From the NCBI RefSeq assembly GCF_900098745.1, contig NZ_FQTT01000009.1:62001-126000 (forward strand): a stretch of DNA of 64,000 bases, given 5' to 3'. Shown here piece by piece: positions 46,937 through 55,672 of the stretch; position 1 is the first letter of the stretch, and every line of letters starts with the position of its first letter. The notes under the pieces were generated by a model, which made no database searches, had not been told where the DNA came from, and worked only from the letters and a program-made list of their open reading frames with translations. The DNA is from Actinomyces glycerinitolerans. Its GTDB lineage: Bacteria; Actinomycetota; Actinomycetes; Actinomycetales; Actinomycetaceae. The position numbers were made by a program, and so were the translations under genes.

Positions 46937-47941
46937 ATGAAGGCCTACGCCCTTACCTCCTACCGCAACGGTGGGACGCTCGAGTGGCTGGACGTAGCCG
47001 AGCCGCCGGCCGGCCGGGGGCAGGTGGTGGTTGGAGTCCGCGCGGCCGGCCTCAACCCGCTGGACCGCATGATCGCCGCCGGGCAGTTCCGGCAGCTCAT
47101 CGGCTACCGGCTGCCGCAGGTGCTGGGGCAGGAGCTCGCCGGCGTGGTCACCGAGGTCGGCCCCGGCGTGGAGGACTTCGCGGTGGGTGATTACGTGTTC
47201 GGGCGCCCGGCCATCAACCGGATCGGCACCTTCACGCGGGCCATCGCCGTCGACGCCGCCGACCTCGCCCCCATGCCCGCCGGGCTCGGCTTCACCGAGG
47301 CGGCCTCCCTGCCGCTGGTGCTGCTTACGGCCGCGCAGGCCTTCATGGAGAAGGCGCGAGTCAAGCCGGGGGACAAGGTCTTCATCCAGGGTGGCACCGG
47401 GGGCCTCGGCTCTATCGCCATCCAGGTGGCCAAGCACCTTGGCGCCACGGTCGCGACCACCGTGAGCACCAAGAACGTCGACCTGGCCCGCGAGCTGGGC
47501 GCCGACGTCGTCGTGGACTACCGCACCCAGAGGTATGAGGACCATGTCCAGGACTACGACGTCGTCCTGGACACCCTGGGAAAGGACGAGACCCTGCGCT
47601 CCATGCAGGTGCTGCGACCGGGAGGCACCATGGTCTCGGTCGTTGGCACGCCCGACCCTGAGTTCGCGGCACAGCTGGGCAAGCCGATCCTGAAGCCGGT
47701 CATGTGGCTGATGAGTCGCAAGGTGCGCCGCGCCGCCAAGCAGCAGGGCGCCGAGTATAAGTTCCTGTTCATGCGTGCCGACGGCGGCCGGCTGGCGCAA
47801 CTCGCCCCCGCCATTGAGGACGGCAGCATCAAGCCGCTGGTGGGGCACACCTTCCGGTTGGACGAGCTGGAACAGGCCATGGAGCTGTCCGCCTCCGGGA
47901 GGGCTCGCCCGGGCAAGATCGTCGTGGAGGTAAGGGAGTGA
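46937..47941 (+). CDS. Zinc-independent MDR oxidoreductase (quinone reductase-like)
   Basis: A 334-residue medium-chain dehydrogenase/reductase. The N-terminal GroES-like domain (GVRAAGLNPLDRMIAAG) lacks zinc cysteines, and the NADPH-binding Rossmann motif is FIQGGTGGLGSIAIQVAKHLG near residue 150. The closest functional group is quinone oxidoreductases, which detoxify quinones and enals. ATG 46937 is chosen for AGGAGC 7 nt upstream; ATG 46913 is possible. It is probably controlled by the divergent HxlR protein and overlaps the next gene by 4 bp. Confidence 0.9.
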   Translation: MKAYALTSYRNGGTLEWLDVAEPPAGRGQVVVGVRAAGLNPLDRMIAAGQFRQLIGYRLPQVLGQELAGVVTEVGPGVEDFAVGDYVFGRPAINRIGTFTRAIAVDAADLAPMPAGLGFTEAASLPLVLLTAAQAFMEKARVKPGDKVFIQGGTGGLGSIAIQVAKHLGATVATTVSTKNVDLARELGADVVVDYRTQRYEDHVQDYDVVLDTLGKDETLRSMQVLRPGGTMVSVVGTPDPEFAAQLGKPILKPVMWLMSRKVRRAAKQQGAEYKFLFMRADGGRLAQLAPAIEDGSIKPLVGHTFRLDELEQAMELSASGRARPGKIVVEVRE

Positions 47942-48786
47942 GCGCCGTGAAGTACTTCGACGGCCCATACGCGGACGCGCCGGTCGAGCGCATGACCGTA
48001 CCCCAAGGGGCGCATTTCGCGTACCGGGCGGTCGGTTCCGACGACGGGGTGCCCCTGCTGCTCCTGAACCACCTGGCGGCCACTCTCGACGGCTGGGACC
48101 CGCTGCTGGTCGACCGGTTGGCGCAGGACCGCCCGGTCGTAGCGGTGGATTACCGCGGCATGGGCGGCTCGTTCGGCTCGGCGCCCACCACGGTTGCGGG
48201 TATGGCCGACGGCGTGATCGAGTTCCTGGACGCCGCACGGCTGGAGCGGGTAGACGTGCTCGGGCTCTCGCTGGGCGGCTTCGTCACCCAGCAGCTGCTG
48301 CTGACCCATCCGCAGCGGTTCCGCATGGCCGTGCTGGCTGGAACCGGCCCGGCGGGAGGCGCGGGCATCACCAGGGTGCCGGGCCTGACCTTCCGGGCCA
48401 TGGCGAAGGCGGCGCTGACCCGGAAGGACCCCCGTCACTACCTGTTCTTCCCCGTGACCGCCTGGGACAGGGCGGATGGGTTCCTGGGCCGTGTGGCGGC
48501 CTTCAAGCATCCGGACAGGGCCGCGCGGGTGCCCGGACTCCTGCGCCAACTCAGGGCCGTGCGCGGCTGGGGGCGGCAGGAGCCGCAGGACCTGTCCCGG
48601 ATCGACCACCCGGTCCTGGTGGTGAACGGCGACAACGACCTCATGGTTCCCAGTCCCAACACCCTGGACCTGGGACGGCGTCTTCCCGCAGCCAGGCTCG
48701 AGGAGCTCTTCCCCGGCGCCGGCCACGGCGCCATCTTCCAGGAGCCGGACCTCTTCGCCTCACAAGTTCGCGCCTTCTTGGACTGA
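47938..48786 (+). CDS. Alpha/beta hydrolase
   Basis: A 282-residue alpha/beta-hydrolase. The nucleophile elbow is GLSLGGF (Ser near 102), the oxyanion region LLLNHLAATLDGWD, the acid in VVNGDNDLMV and the catalytic His in PGAGHGAIFQ. Similar enzymes act on esters or chlorinated aromatics. The GTG start overlaps the reductase stop (GTGA), so the two form an operon likely answering electrophile stress. Confidence 0.9.
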   Translation: MSAVKYFDGPYADAPVERMTVPQGAHFAYRAVGSDDGVPLLLLNHLAATLDGWDPLLVDRLAQDRPVVAVDYRGMGGSFGSAPTTVAGMADGVIEFLDAARLERVDVLGLSLGGFVTQQLLLTHPQRFRMAVLAGTGPAGGAGITRVPGLTFRAMAKAALTRKDPRHYLFFPVTAWDRADGFLGRVAAFKHPDRAARVPGLLRQLRAVRGWGRQEPQDLSRIDHPVLVVNGDNDLMVPSPNTLDLGRRLPAARLEELFPGAGHGAIFQEPDLFASQVRAFLD

Positions 48787-48814
48787 CGGAACTGTGTTGC
48801 CTGCACAGCTTCGT

Positions 48815-49243
48815 TCATCGGGGCGTGCCCTCCCAAGGGTTGACGACCGCTACCTCCAGCGGTGCGAAGTCCTTGACGTTGCGCGTCACGACGGTCAGGC
48901 CGTGGACCGCGGCGGTGGCCGCGATCAGTGCGTCGCGCTCCGGCCGCGGGTCGGGGACATGCAGGTGTGCGGCGCGGCGGGCTGCGGCAAGATCGATGGG
49001 GAGAACGCGACCAGTAAAGGCGCTGAGAAGCTGCCCGTCCAGCCATGATTGGAGTCGCTGCGCCTGGGCGTGATCCCGCCTGTCCAGCCTGGCGATGCCC
49101 AGTTCCACCTCAAGGATTGTTATCACCGAGAGATACAGGTCCGACGGCCTTCGTGAAGCGACCCATGAGCGCACTCGGGGGTCGGCCCTGCGTGCGGGCT
49201 TGCGGAGCTCGCTGACTACATTGGTATCCAATAGGTAGCTCAT
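48815..49243 (-). CDS. VapC-type PIN toxin
   Basis: A 142-residue PIN-domain ribonuclease. Acidic active-site residues are in LLDTNVVSELRKP (Asp6), ILEVELGIARLD and DALIAATAAVHGLTVVTRNVKDF. Such toxins cut tRNA or rRNA when not bound by antitoxin. It overlaps the antitoxin gene by 4 bp and ends LEVAVVNPWEGTPR. All catalytic positions are intact, so the module should be active. Confidence 0.93.
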   Translation of the reverse strand: MSYLLDTNVVSELRKPARRADPRVRSWVASRRPSDLYLSVITILEVELGIARLDRRDHAQAQRLQSWLDGQLLSAFTGRVLPIDLAAARRAAHLHVPDPRPERDALIAATAAVHGLTVVTRNVKDFAPLEVAVVNPWEGTPR

Positions 49244-49479
49244 AACTCCGGAACCTTCAGACCGATAGAGGCCGGCTCGAACTCGACGTCGACGTCGTCA
49301 TCCATGCTCAGCCTGTCCACGAGCGAGGCGCCCGTCTCCCCGAGTCGGTGGTAGTCGTTGATGGTCAGTAGAACGTAAGCCGGTTTGCCTCGGTCCGTGA
49401 TGATGACCGGTCCCTCATTGGCCGCCCGCTTGGCGGCGCTGACATCGTGGTTGAAGTCGCGAGCAGTGATCGAGGACAT
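49240..49479 (-). CDS. Phd/YefM-type antitoxin
   Basis: A 79-residue antitoxin partner of the PIN toxin. The N-terminal DNA-binding fold is SSITARDFNHDVSAAKRAAN followed by GPVIITDRGKPAYVLLTI, typical of Phd/YefM. The C-terminal acidic segment (SMDDDVDVEFEPASIGLKVP) should wrap the toxin. A good CAGGAGGTG site precedes the ATG. The palindrome just upstream is the expected autoregulatory operator. Confidence 0.92.
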   Translation of the reverse strand: MSSITARDFNHDVSAAKRAANEGPVIITDRGKPAYVLLTINDYHRLGETGASLVDRLSMDDDVDVEFEPASIGLKVPEL

Positions 49480-49494
49480 GTCGGCACCTCCTGT

Positions 49495-49504
49495 GTAGCT
49501 ACAT
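49495..49504. promoter_or_regulatory. vapBC operator palindrome
   Basis: A perfect 10-bp palindrome TGTAGCTACA, 16 bp before the antitoxin start. On the minus strand TTGCAC, 17 bp and TAACGT upstream form a plausible promoter. Confidence 0.55.
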
Positions 49505-49591
49505 ACCCTACGTTATGTCGGGTGCGTAGCCCGTGCAAGGGGACGACGCCCCCCTTGCATCTGACACGGTGTGAGGATGTTCCATGGAGGC

Positions 49592-50425
49592 ATGGATCAC
49601 GACGAAGGACTGTTGCGTATCGGTCTGTTCTCCAGGCTCACGGCTATCAGTGTGAGGATGCTGCGCTATTACCAGGAGCAGCGTGTACTCGAGCCCGCCG
49701 CCATCGACCCATTCACCGGGCACCGGTCCTACGCGCCCTCTCAGCTCACTGACGCACACTGGATCGTGCGACTGCGTGACGCCGGAATGCCGGTCGGGGA
49801 GATCGCCGAGATTATGGCCAACCGTGGTGATCCGACGCGTGTGCGCGCCATCATGTCCGCCCACGGCGACCGCTTGGATGCCGAGCGGGAACGGCTGGAA
49901 CGCATGAGCGCCGCGTTTGAACATATCAACGCCTATCTCAAGGAGTCGACCATGGATATCGATGTCCGCCAGATTCACATGCCTGCCATGACCGTGGCAG
50001 TCCTGCGCCGCGTCCTGCCGTCCTACAACGACGAGGGCCGGCTGTGGCAGGAGATCGTGCCGCTCATGGAGCGCAGCGGCCTGGAACTGCCCAGTCATGA
50101 CGAAGGGCTGGGTGGGGCGACCTACCTAGACCCGGAGTACAGGGAGACTGATGTAGAGCTCGAGGTTTGGATCAGAGTCCCGGAACCCTTCACACCGGTA
50201 GCGCCGTTGGAATGCCGTGAGGTGCCTGCGCGCGACGTCGTGGCCGCCACGCTACATGGCGGATATGACGGCATGCCGGAGGTCACCGCGGCGATCGGCA
50301 GTTACATCGCGGCCCACAACCTTCGCACGGGACCCATGCTCAACATCTACCGGGTCGGCCCGGCGCACAACCCCGACCCGTCCACCTGGGTTACGGATGC
50401 GTGCTTCCCGATCATCGAGGAGTGA
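49592..50425 (+). CDS. MerR-family regulator with GyrI-like effector domain (BmrR type)
   Basis: A 277-residue regulator. The MerR HTH is LLRIGLFSRLTAISVRMLRYY, with FTGHRSYAPSQL as the wing, then a coiled-coil dimerisation helix and a GyrI-like ligand pocket (about 120-277; VAVLRRVLPSYN, VAATLHGGYDGMPEV, NIYRVGPAHNPDP). BmrR relatives bind lipophilic cations and switch on efflux genes; no such target is adjacent. ATG 49592 is taken because TGGAGG precedes it. Confidence 0.9.
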   Translation: MDHDEGLLRIGLFSRLTAISVRMLRYYQEQRVLEPAAIDPFTGHRSYAPSQLTDAHWIVRLRDAGMPVGEIAEIMANRGDPTRVRAIMSAHGDRLDAERERLERMSAAFEHINAYLKESTMDIDVRQIHMPAMTVAVLRRVLPSYNDEGRLWQEIVPLMERSGLELPSHDEGLGGATYLDPEYRETDVELEVWIRVPEPFTPVAPLECREVPARDVVAATLHGGYDGMPEVTAAIGSYIAAHNLRTGPMLNIYRVGPAHNPDPSTWVTDACFPIIEE

Positions 50426-50459
50426 CCGCGCGCCCGTGTGCGACGTCTGCGGTGTTACC

Positions 50460-50635
50460 GGTTCTTCCGGTTTGGGTGTGTGGTGATTGCATCGGGGCCG
50501 AGGTGTCTGCTGCGCCGGTTGGACGTTAACAACGCTACTTAACGTTCTGCTGTATACCCCAGGAGCTTTCAGCAGACGGTTAAACGGCGTTGTTAACCCC
50601 GAAGTGGCGTTGCAGACGGTGAAGTGGCGCAGCCC
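50460..50635. repeat. Truncated composite element with 129-bp cruciform element, copy 2
   Basis: One arm, GGTTCTTCCGGTTTGGGTG (50460-50478), then the 129-bp element at 50507-50635 with ends CTGCTGCGCC and GGCGCAGC. The order equals the right part of copy C (25695-25899) inverted. Relative to copy 1 the sixth base pair of the end repeat changed from A-T to G-C on both sides. Confidence 0.8.
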
Positions 50636-50687
50636 AGGGCTGAGTGACATACGTTGCTGGGAGCAATTCCGCCGTAGGATCCCCGCC

Positions 50688-51122
50688 ATGGACGAGCTGA
50701 CCTACCTCACCGGCCGCGGCGCCGTCGCTCCCGGACAGATCGAGGGCATGTTCGTCGGCTGGCCGTCTCCTCCCTCCCCGCAGCAGCTGGTGGCGGTCAT
50801 GGACGGCAGTTACCGGCGCGTCTGGGCGCTCGACGGCGACCGCGTCATCGGCTACATCAACGCCATCAGCGACGGCGTGCTCAACGCCTTCATCCCCTGG
50901 CTCGAGGTCCACCCCGACTACCAGGGCCGGGGGATCGGCACGGAACTGGTGCGTCGACTGCTAGCCCAGCTCGACGACATGTACGCCGTCGATCTGTGCT
51001 GTGATCCGGGAATGCTGCCGTACTACGAGAAGCTCGGATTCACGCGCCTGGCCGGCGCGGGCCTGCGCAATCCCGGTGCGTTGACGGGCGGGGAAACTGC
51101 AAAGACGCTCGCGGGTCTCTGA
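50688..51122 (+). CDS. GNAT-family N-acetyltransferase
   Basis: A 144-residue acetyltransferase. The acetyl-CoA loop is PDYQGRGIGTELVRRLLAQL, with WLEVHP as the preceding strand and MLPYYEKLGFTRL as the C-terminal motif. The substrate is unknown. A TAGGAT -10 box lies 7 nt before the ATG, so it is likely leaderless. Confidence 0.9.
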   Translation: MDELTYLTGRGAVAPGQIEGMFVGWPSPPSPQQLVAVMDGSYRRVWALDGDRVIGYINAISDGVLNAFIPWLEVHPDYQGRGIGTELVRRLLAQLDDMYAVDLCCDPGMLPYYEKLGFTRLAGAGLRNPGALTGGETAKTLAGL

Positions 51123-51166
51123 GACCGCTCGCCCACATCCCTGCCGCCCGGCAAGCGCCTGCGGCT

Positions 51167-51607
51167 CTACTCGGCGGACGGTCTGCGCCGCAGGCCCTTA
51201 AGCTCCGCGCGCCGTCGCTTGGCCGCCAGACGACGACGCTGGGAACCACGGGTGGGCTTGGTTGCCCGGCGCGCCACCGGCGGCGCGAGCGCACCCCGCA
51301 GCAACGCCGCCAGGCGCTCCCGCGCCGCCATCCGATTGCGGTACTGGGAGCGGTGCTCGGCCGCGGTAACCGTGAGCACCGTCCCGGTCAGGCGCTCGTT
51401 CAGGTTCTGCAGGGCCCGCTGACGCTGCCGCTCGTCAAGCGCCGTCGTCGTCGCCAGGTCCAGGCTCAGCTGGACGCGGGAGTCGGCGGTGTTTACGCCT
51501 TGGCCGCCGGGGCCGGAGGCATGCGTGAACTGCTCGCTCAGCTCCGCCGCCGGCACCGTCAGCCCCCGCGGGCAGCCGGGGCCGGGCGGGATCGACAGGT
51601 CCTTCAT
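51167..51607 (-). CDS. arfB: Ribosome rescue hydrolase ArfB (ICT1/YaeJ family)
   Basis: A 146-residue peptidyl-tRNA hydrolase that frees stalled ribosomes. The GGQ loop lies in HASGPGGQGVNTADSRVQL, and the basic C-terminal tail (ARRATKPTRGSQRRRLAAKR) is the part that enters the empty mRNA channel. CACACT lies 6 nt before the ATG. Its start is only 33 bp from the divergent gene. Confidence 0.92.
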   Translation of the reverse strand: MKDLSIPPGPGCPRGLTVPAAELSEQFTHASGPGGQGVNTADSRVQLSLDLATTTALDERQRQRALQNLNERLTGTVLTVTAAEHRSQYRNRMAARERLAALLRGALAPPVARRATKPTRGSQRRRLAAKRRRAELKGLRRRPSAE

Positions 51608-51640
51608 GCGAACAGTGTGCGCCGGGCCTACCCTGGGCGC

Positions 51641-52684
51641 ATGCCTACGTCCCAGCCGGCATCGCCCGTGTTCACCGCCGCGGGCAGGCACGCGCTGGCC
51701 CTGGTGGCCCGCGAGGCCCGCGCCGACGGCGTCCGCGAGGTCCTGGCGCCCCGCGTGCGCTGCACCGCCATGACCACCCCCTTCGAACTCGAGGGCCTGC
51801 ACGTCACCGACGTCGACTGTGCCCCATCCGGCCTGCTCGCCCCCGGCGCCCTCGCCGCCGCGCTCGCGGCCTGCGACCGGCCGCCACTGATCCTGCACGC
51901 CGAGACCTTCGGCAACCGGGCCGACGGCGAACTCCGCACCGTGCTCGCTGCCGCCCGCTCGACCGGGGCGCGCATCGTCGTCGACGCCACCCACACGGCA
52001 CTGGAACGTGCCGAAGAACTGCTGACAGACGCCGGACCCGGGACCGGTGCCGCTGACCTCGACAACGCCGACTACCTGGTGGCGAGCCTGCGCAAGCTGC
52101 TGCCCATCCCGCTCGGCGGCGTGGTCCACGGGCTCGTCCGCCCGGCGGCGCCGACCGGGGACGAGCTGAACGCGGACCTGGCCGCCGTCGCCGCGATTGC
52201 CGAGCGCCACCGGGATGTGCCCGTGCTCAAGGACGCCGTCGAGGACCTGCTCGACCTCGCCTGGGCGCCCGCCCCCATGCCGGGCCCTTACCGTGCCCGG
52301 CTCGCCGCCCCGGGACTCGGCGGAAAGCTCACCCGGCGTCGCGCCCGCCTGGCGCGCCTGCACGCCGCCGTCGCCGATCTGGACGTCATCAACCCCGGGG
52401 CCGCCTACCAGCCGGTGATCGCCCACCCCCAAGCCGCCGCCATCCGCACGGCGCTCGCACGTGCCGGCTTCTCCCCGCCCCTGCACTGGCCCGGCGTCAC
52501 CGATGGGCTCGTCGTGCTGCCCGACGATCCTCGGGCAGCAGCCATTGCACGCCGCGCGGCGGGGCCGACGGCACTGCGCGAGGCGCTTGCAGCAGGCGAA
52601 GCGAGCGGCCCCGCGGAGCCCTTCGACTTCGATGCCTTCATCTCATCCAAAACACCGAAGACGGCAGGACTGCCTACCGGCTGA
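51641..52684 (+). CDS. Putative PLP-fold aminotransferase-like protein
   Basis: A 347-residue protein. VVDATHTALE followed by DYLVASLRKLLPIPLGGVVHG resembles the PLP site of fold-type I (DegT-like) sugar aminotransferases, with Lys in the S-L-R-K position. The N-terminal FTAAGRHAL and VRCTAMTTPFELEG regions also fit. A firm family is not recognised. TACCCT lies 6 nt before the ATG, suggesting leaderless initiation from a promoter that interleaves with that of arfB. Confidence 0.6.
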   Translation: MPTSQPASPVFTAAGRHALALVAREARADGVREVLAPRVRCTAMTTPFELEGLHVTDVDCAPSGLLAPGALAAALAACDRPPLILHAETFGNRADGELRTVLAAARSTGARIVVDATHTALERAEELLTDAGPGTGAADLDNADYLVASLRKLLPIPLGGVVHGLVRPAAPTGDELNADLAAVAAIAERHRDVPVLKDAVEDLLDLAWAPAPMPGPYRARLAAPGLGGKLTRRRARLARLHAAVADLDVINPGAAYQPVIAHPQAAAIRTALARAGFSPPLHWPGVTDGLVVLPDDPRAAAIARRAAGPTALREALAAGEASGPAEPFDFDAFISSKTPKTAGLPTG

Positions 52685-52710
52685 CGCCGGCTGCGCGCTG
52701 ACCCCGGCCG

Positions 52711-53232
52711 CTAAACCCGCAGCACGCCGCGCCAGCCGCGCGCCCCGTAGTAGGAGTCGGCGCCGTTGTGGTAGACGAAGACCCGGCCGAAGCGCCGGTC
52801 GCCGAACAGTGCGCCTCCCAGTGCCCGGACATCCGCCGGCGTCGCCAGCCAGGTCGAGGTCTTCAAGTCAAACTCCCCCAGGCCCTGCAGGTGGTGGTAG
52901 TCCGCCTCGCTCATGAGCTCGACGCCGATCGCCGCCGCCTCACCCGCGGCGCTGCCCCGCGGCGGGTTCCGCTTGCGGGAGCGCAGGGCCTCGTCGTCCA
53001 GGCACAGGCTGCGCCGGCCGGCGGGCGTTTCGGCCGAACAGTCGTAGAAGACGAATTCGTCCGCCTGCGCGTCATAGGCGACGACGTCGGGCTCCCCGCC
53101 CGTGTCCTCCATGCGCCCGAGCGCGATCAGCGCCTCGGGATGCGCGGCCAGGCGGGCGGCGACCGCGTCCCAGGAGATGCCCTGATGTCGGTGCGGATGC
53201 GCCTCGAATCGGGCCCTGAGTACGTCGAGCAT
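52711..53232 (-). CDS. DUF4256 family protein
   Basis: A 173-residue soluble protein. LRARFEAHPHRHQGISWDAV, EDTGGEPDVVAYD and FYDCSAETPAGRRSLCLDDEAL are recognisable DUF4256 blocks, and the end VYHNGADSYYGARGWRGVLRV is typical. The function is unknown. It lies alone, facing the previous gene. Confidence 0.88.
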   Translation of the reverse strand: MLDVLRARFEAHPHRHQGISWDAVAARLAAHPEALIALGRMEDTGGEPDVVAYDAQADEFVFYDCSAETPAGRRSLCLDDEALRSRKRNPPRGSAAGEAAAIGVELMSEADYHHLQGLGEFDLKTSTWLATPADVRALGGALFGDRRFGRVFVYHNGADSYYGARGWRGVLRV

Positions 53233-53394
53233 GTCGTCTCCTCCGTATGTGTTACCCCAACGTCCGGGCGCATTGTCCCCTATGCCTCGCCGGAGTGGCG
53301 AACGGTGCTGCGGGTACCGCTCCCCGACACGTCACACGGCGGCAACACGCCCGGTCTCTAGGATCGCCCCATAGCAAACACACCAGGAGGAAGC

Positions 53395-54366
53395 ATGATC
53401 AGGGTAGCGATCAACGGATACGGCAACCTCGGGCGCGGCGCCGAGCAGGCCATCGCCAAGAACGAGGACATGGAGCTCGTCGTCGTCTTCACCCGGCGCG
53501 ACCCGGCCACGGTCACCACTCAGGGCGCGCCCGTCGCCCACGTCGACGACATGCCCGCCTGGGCGGACAAGGTCGACGTCTGCCTCAACTGCGGCGGCTC
53601 GGCCACCGATCTGATCGAACAGACGCCTGCCGCCGCCGCGCTATTCAACACGGTCGACTCCTTCGACACCCACGCCCGCATCCCCGAGCACTTCGCCGCC
53701 GTCGACGCCGCCGCCAAGGCTTCCGGGCACGTCGCCCTGATCTCCACCGGCTGGGATCCGGGCCTGTTCTCCATGCTGCGGGTCCTGGGCGAGGCCGTCC
53801 TGCCCGACGGCGCCACCACCACCTTCTGGGGCCCCGGTGTCTCCCAGGGGCACTCCGACGCCCTGCGCCGCATCGACGGCGTCGTGGACGCCAAGCAGTA
53901 CACCCGCCCGGTCGAGGCGACCGTCGCCGCGGTCAAGGCCGGCGACGACGTCGAACTGACCACCCGCTCCATGCACACGCGCGAGTGCTACGTGGTGGCC
54001 GAAGAGGGTGCCGACCTGGCCCGCATCGAGCGGGAGATCAAGGAGATGCCCAACTACTTCGCCGACTACGACACCACCGTCAACTTCATCACCGCCGAGG
54101 AACTGGCCGCCGAGCACGCCGGCATCCCGCACGGCGGCACCGTGGTTCGCCGTGGACACACCTCCGACGGCGTCGCCGAGACCGTTAACTTCGAGCTGCA
54201 ACTCGACTCCAACCCGGAGTTCACCGGCTCCGTCGTGGCCGCCATGGGGCGGGCGGCGGTGAGGCTGGCCGCCCGCGGCGAGTCCGGTGCGCGCACCGTC
54301 TTCGACGTGACGCTGGCGGACCTGTCCGCCAAGACCTCGCAGGACCTGCGCGCCCACTACCTGTGA
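53395..54366 (+). CDS. ddh: meso-Diaminopimelate D-dehydrogenase
   Basis: A 323-residue NADPH enzyme that makes meso-diaminopimelate in one step for lysine and peptidoglycan. The Rossmann motif is VAINGYGNLGRGAEQAI; SFDTHARIPEHF, STGWDPGLFSMLR and WGPGVSQGHSDALRRI are the substrate-domain signatures. AGGAGGAAGC precedes the ATG and a TAGGAT box lies further up, so this gene, unlike many neighbours, has a leader. Confidence 0.96.
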   Translation: MIRVAINGYGNLGRGAEQAIAKNEDMELVVVFTRRDPATVTTQGAPVAHVDDMPAWADKVDVCLNCGGSATDLIEQTPAAAALFNTVDSFDTHARIPEHFAAVDAAAKASGHVALISTGWDPGLFSMLRVLGEAVLPDGATTTFWGPGVSQGHSDALRRIDGVVDAKQYTRPVEATVAAVKAGDDVELTTRSMHTRECYVVAEEGADLARIEREIKEMPNYFADYDTTVNFITAEELAAEHAGIPHGGTVVRRGHTSDGVAETVNFELQLDSNPEFTGSVVAAMGRAAVRLAARGESGARTVFDVTLADLSAKTSQDLRAHYL

Positions 54367-54450
54367 AGCGCGACCGGAAGCGCGCGGCGGCCCGCCGACC
54401 GCTCACGCGAGCGGGGCGGCGTGGCCGCCCGCGCCCACAGGCCGATAGCA

Positions 54451-55134
54451 ATGACCGCTGCGAAAGTGTTCGATGTTCCTGGCCTCGGCGGTGTGACCGT
54501 CTGGGGTGAGAGCGCGCCGCGTGCATTCCTCTGCGTCCATGGGGCGGGCGGCTCGCGACGCGACGCCGAGGGATTCGCTTTGCGGGCCGCGCAGACCGGC
54601 TGGCAGGCGGTCGCCTGCGACCTGCCTGAGGGGCTGCTGCCCTGGGACTGCGTGCCCTATTTGCGTCACCTTGCGGCGCGGATGCGGCGCCGTTGGCCCG
54701 TGCTCGGGCTGCGTGCCACCAGTATCGGCGCCTGGCTGTCCCTGGTGGCGCTGTGTGATGAGCCCCTGGCGTTGGCGCTGTTCCAGTCTCCGCTGTTGGA
54801 CATGGTCGGCATGATCGAGCGGATGCTGCGTCAGGCAGACGTCTCCCGTGAGGAATTGGCCGAACAGGGAGAAATCCGCACCGATTCGGGTGTGCTCTCG
54901 TGGCGATACCTGGTCTACGCGGAAAACAACAGCGGGCTCTCCTGGGACGTGCCGACGTCGGTCATTATGGGGGAGCGGGATGAACTGGTACCGCACAAGT
55001 CGGTAGAGGACTTCTGCCGCCGCTTCAGCGCCGACCTGACGGTTGTGCCAGGCGGCGCACACTGGCTGCACGCACGGCGGGAGTTGGCCGCCGTGGCCGC
55101 TTGGGAGGCGGACGTGCTTCGGGGTGAGCGGTGA
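54451..55134 (+). CDS. Alpha/beta hydrolase (esterase/peptidase-like)
   Basis: A 227-residue hydrolase. LCVHGAGGSRRDAEGF is the oxyanion region; the elbow reads LRATSIGAWLSLVA (Ser in T-S-I-G-A), the acid is in IMGERDELVP and the His in VPGGAHWLHA. The family is close to YcjY/esterase-like proteins of unknown substrate. ATG 54451 is preferred over 54421; no strong ribosome site is seen. Confidence 0.8.
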   Translation: MTAAKVFDVPGLGGVTVWGESAPRAFLCVHGAGGSRRDAEGFALRAAQTGWQAVACDLPEGLLPWDCVPYLRHLAARMRRRWPVLGLRATSIGAWLSLVALCDEPLALALFQSPLLDMVGMIERMLRQADVSREELAEQGEIRTDSGVLSWRYLVYAENNSGLSWDVPTSVIMGERDELVPHKSVEDFCRRFSADLTVVPGGAHWLHARRELAAVAAWEADVLRGER

Positions 55135-55180
55135 CGAGCAGGATGTCGGTGCTTGCTCCAGGCATACGTGTCGGCGGATA

Positions 55181-55540
55181 GTGCCATTGAATGAGCTTGA
55201 TCCTGCGCTGCTCGACTGGCTCGATCGGACACCAAGCACGCTGGTCTCCAGTGATCTGCTTGAGGTTGAGTTGCGCCGTATTGCGGTCCGAGAGAGTCTT
55301 AATCAGGACGACGTGACGCGGCTCCTTGAAGGAGTGTCGTTCGCGTCCCTCGACCGGGCGGTCTTTCGCAATGCGGGTTTATTGCCGATGCCATATCTGC
55401 GCACCCTGGATGCATTGCACCTTGAGGCTGCGATCAGGCTAAATGTAGATGCGGTACTCACGTACGACCACAGATTTGGCGAAGCTGCCAGAGCTCTGGG
55501 GCTGGCGGTCATCGCGCCCGGGGCGGCCGGTGCCGCATGA
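55181..55540 (+). pseudogene. N-terminally truncated VapC-type PIN protein
   Basis: From GTG 55181, LDWLDRTPSTLVSSDLLEVE then LRRIAVRESLN and LRTLDALHLEAAIRLNVDAV plus LTYDHRFGEAARALGL match the middle and end of VapC proteins. The first strand with the initial catalytic Asp (usually LDTSA) is missing, and no antitoxin gene lies before it. Open frames upstream read unrelated sequence overlapping the hydrolase gene. It is probably inactive. Confidence 0.75.
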
Positions 55541-55672
55541 GCGTCTGAGTGGCCTGTCGCCGTAGCGGCACAACCTGAGCTCCCGCGCGAGACTCGCCTC
55601 CGCGGTGACCTGTAACTTCACCGTGTCGTACCTCCCATGCGGCTTGCGACTGAGCCGACGTAGGGTGAGCGC

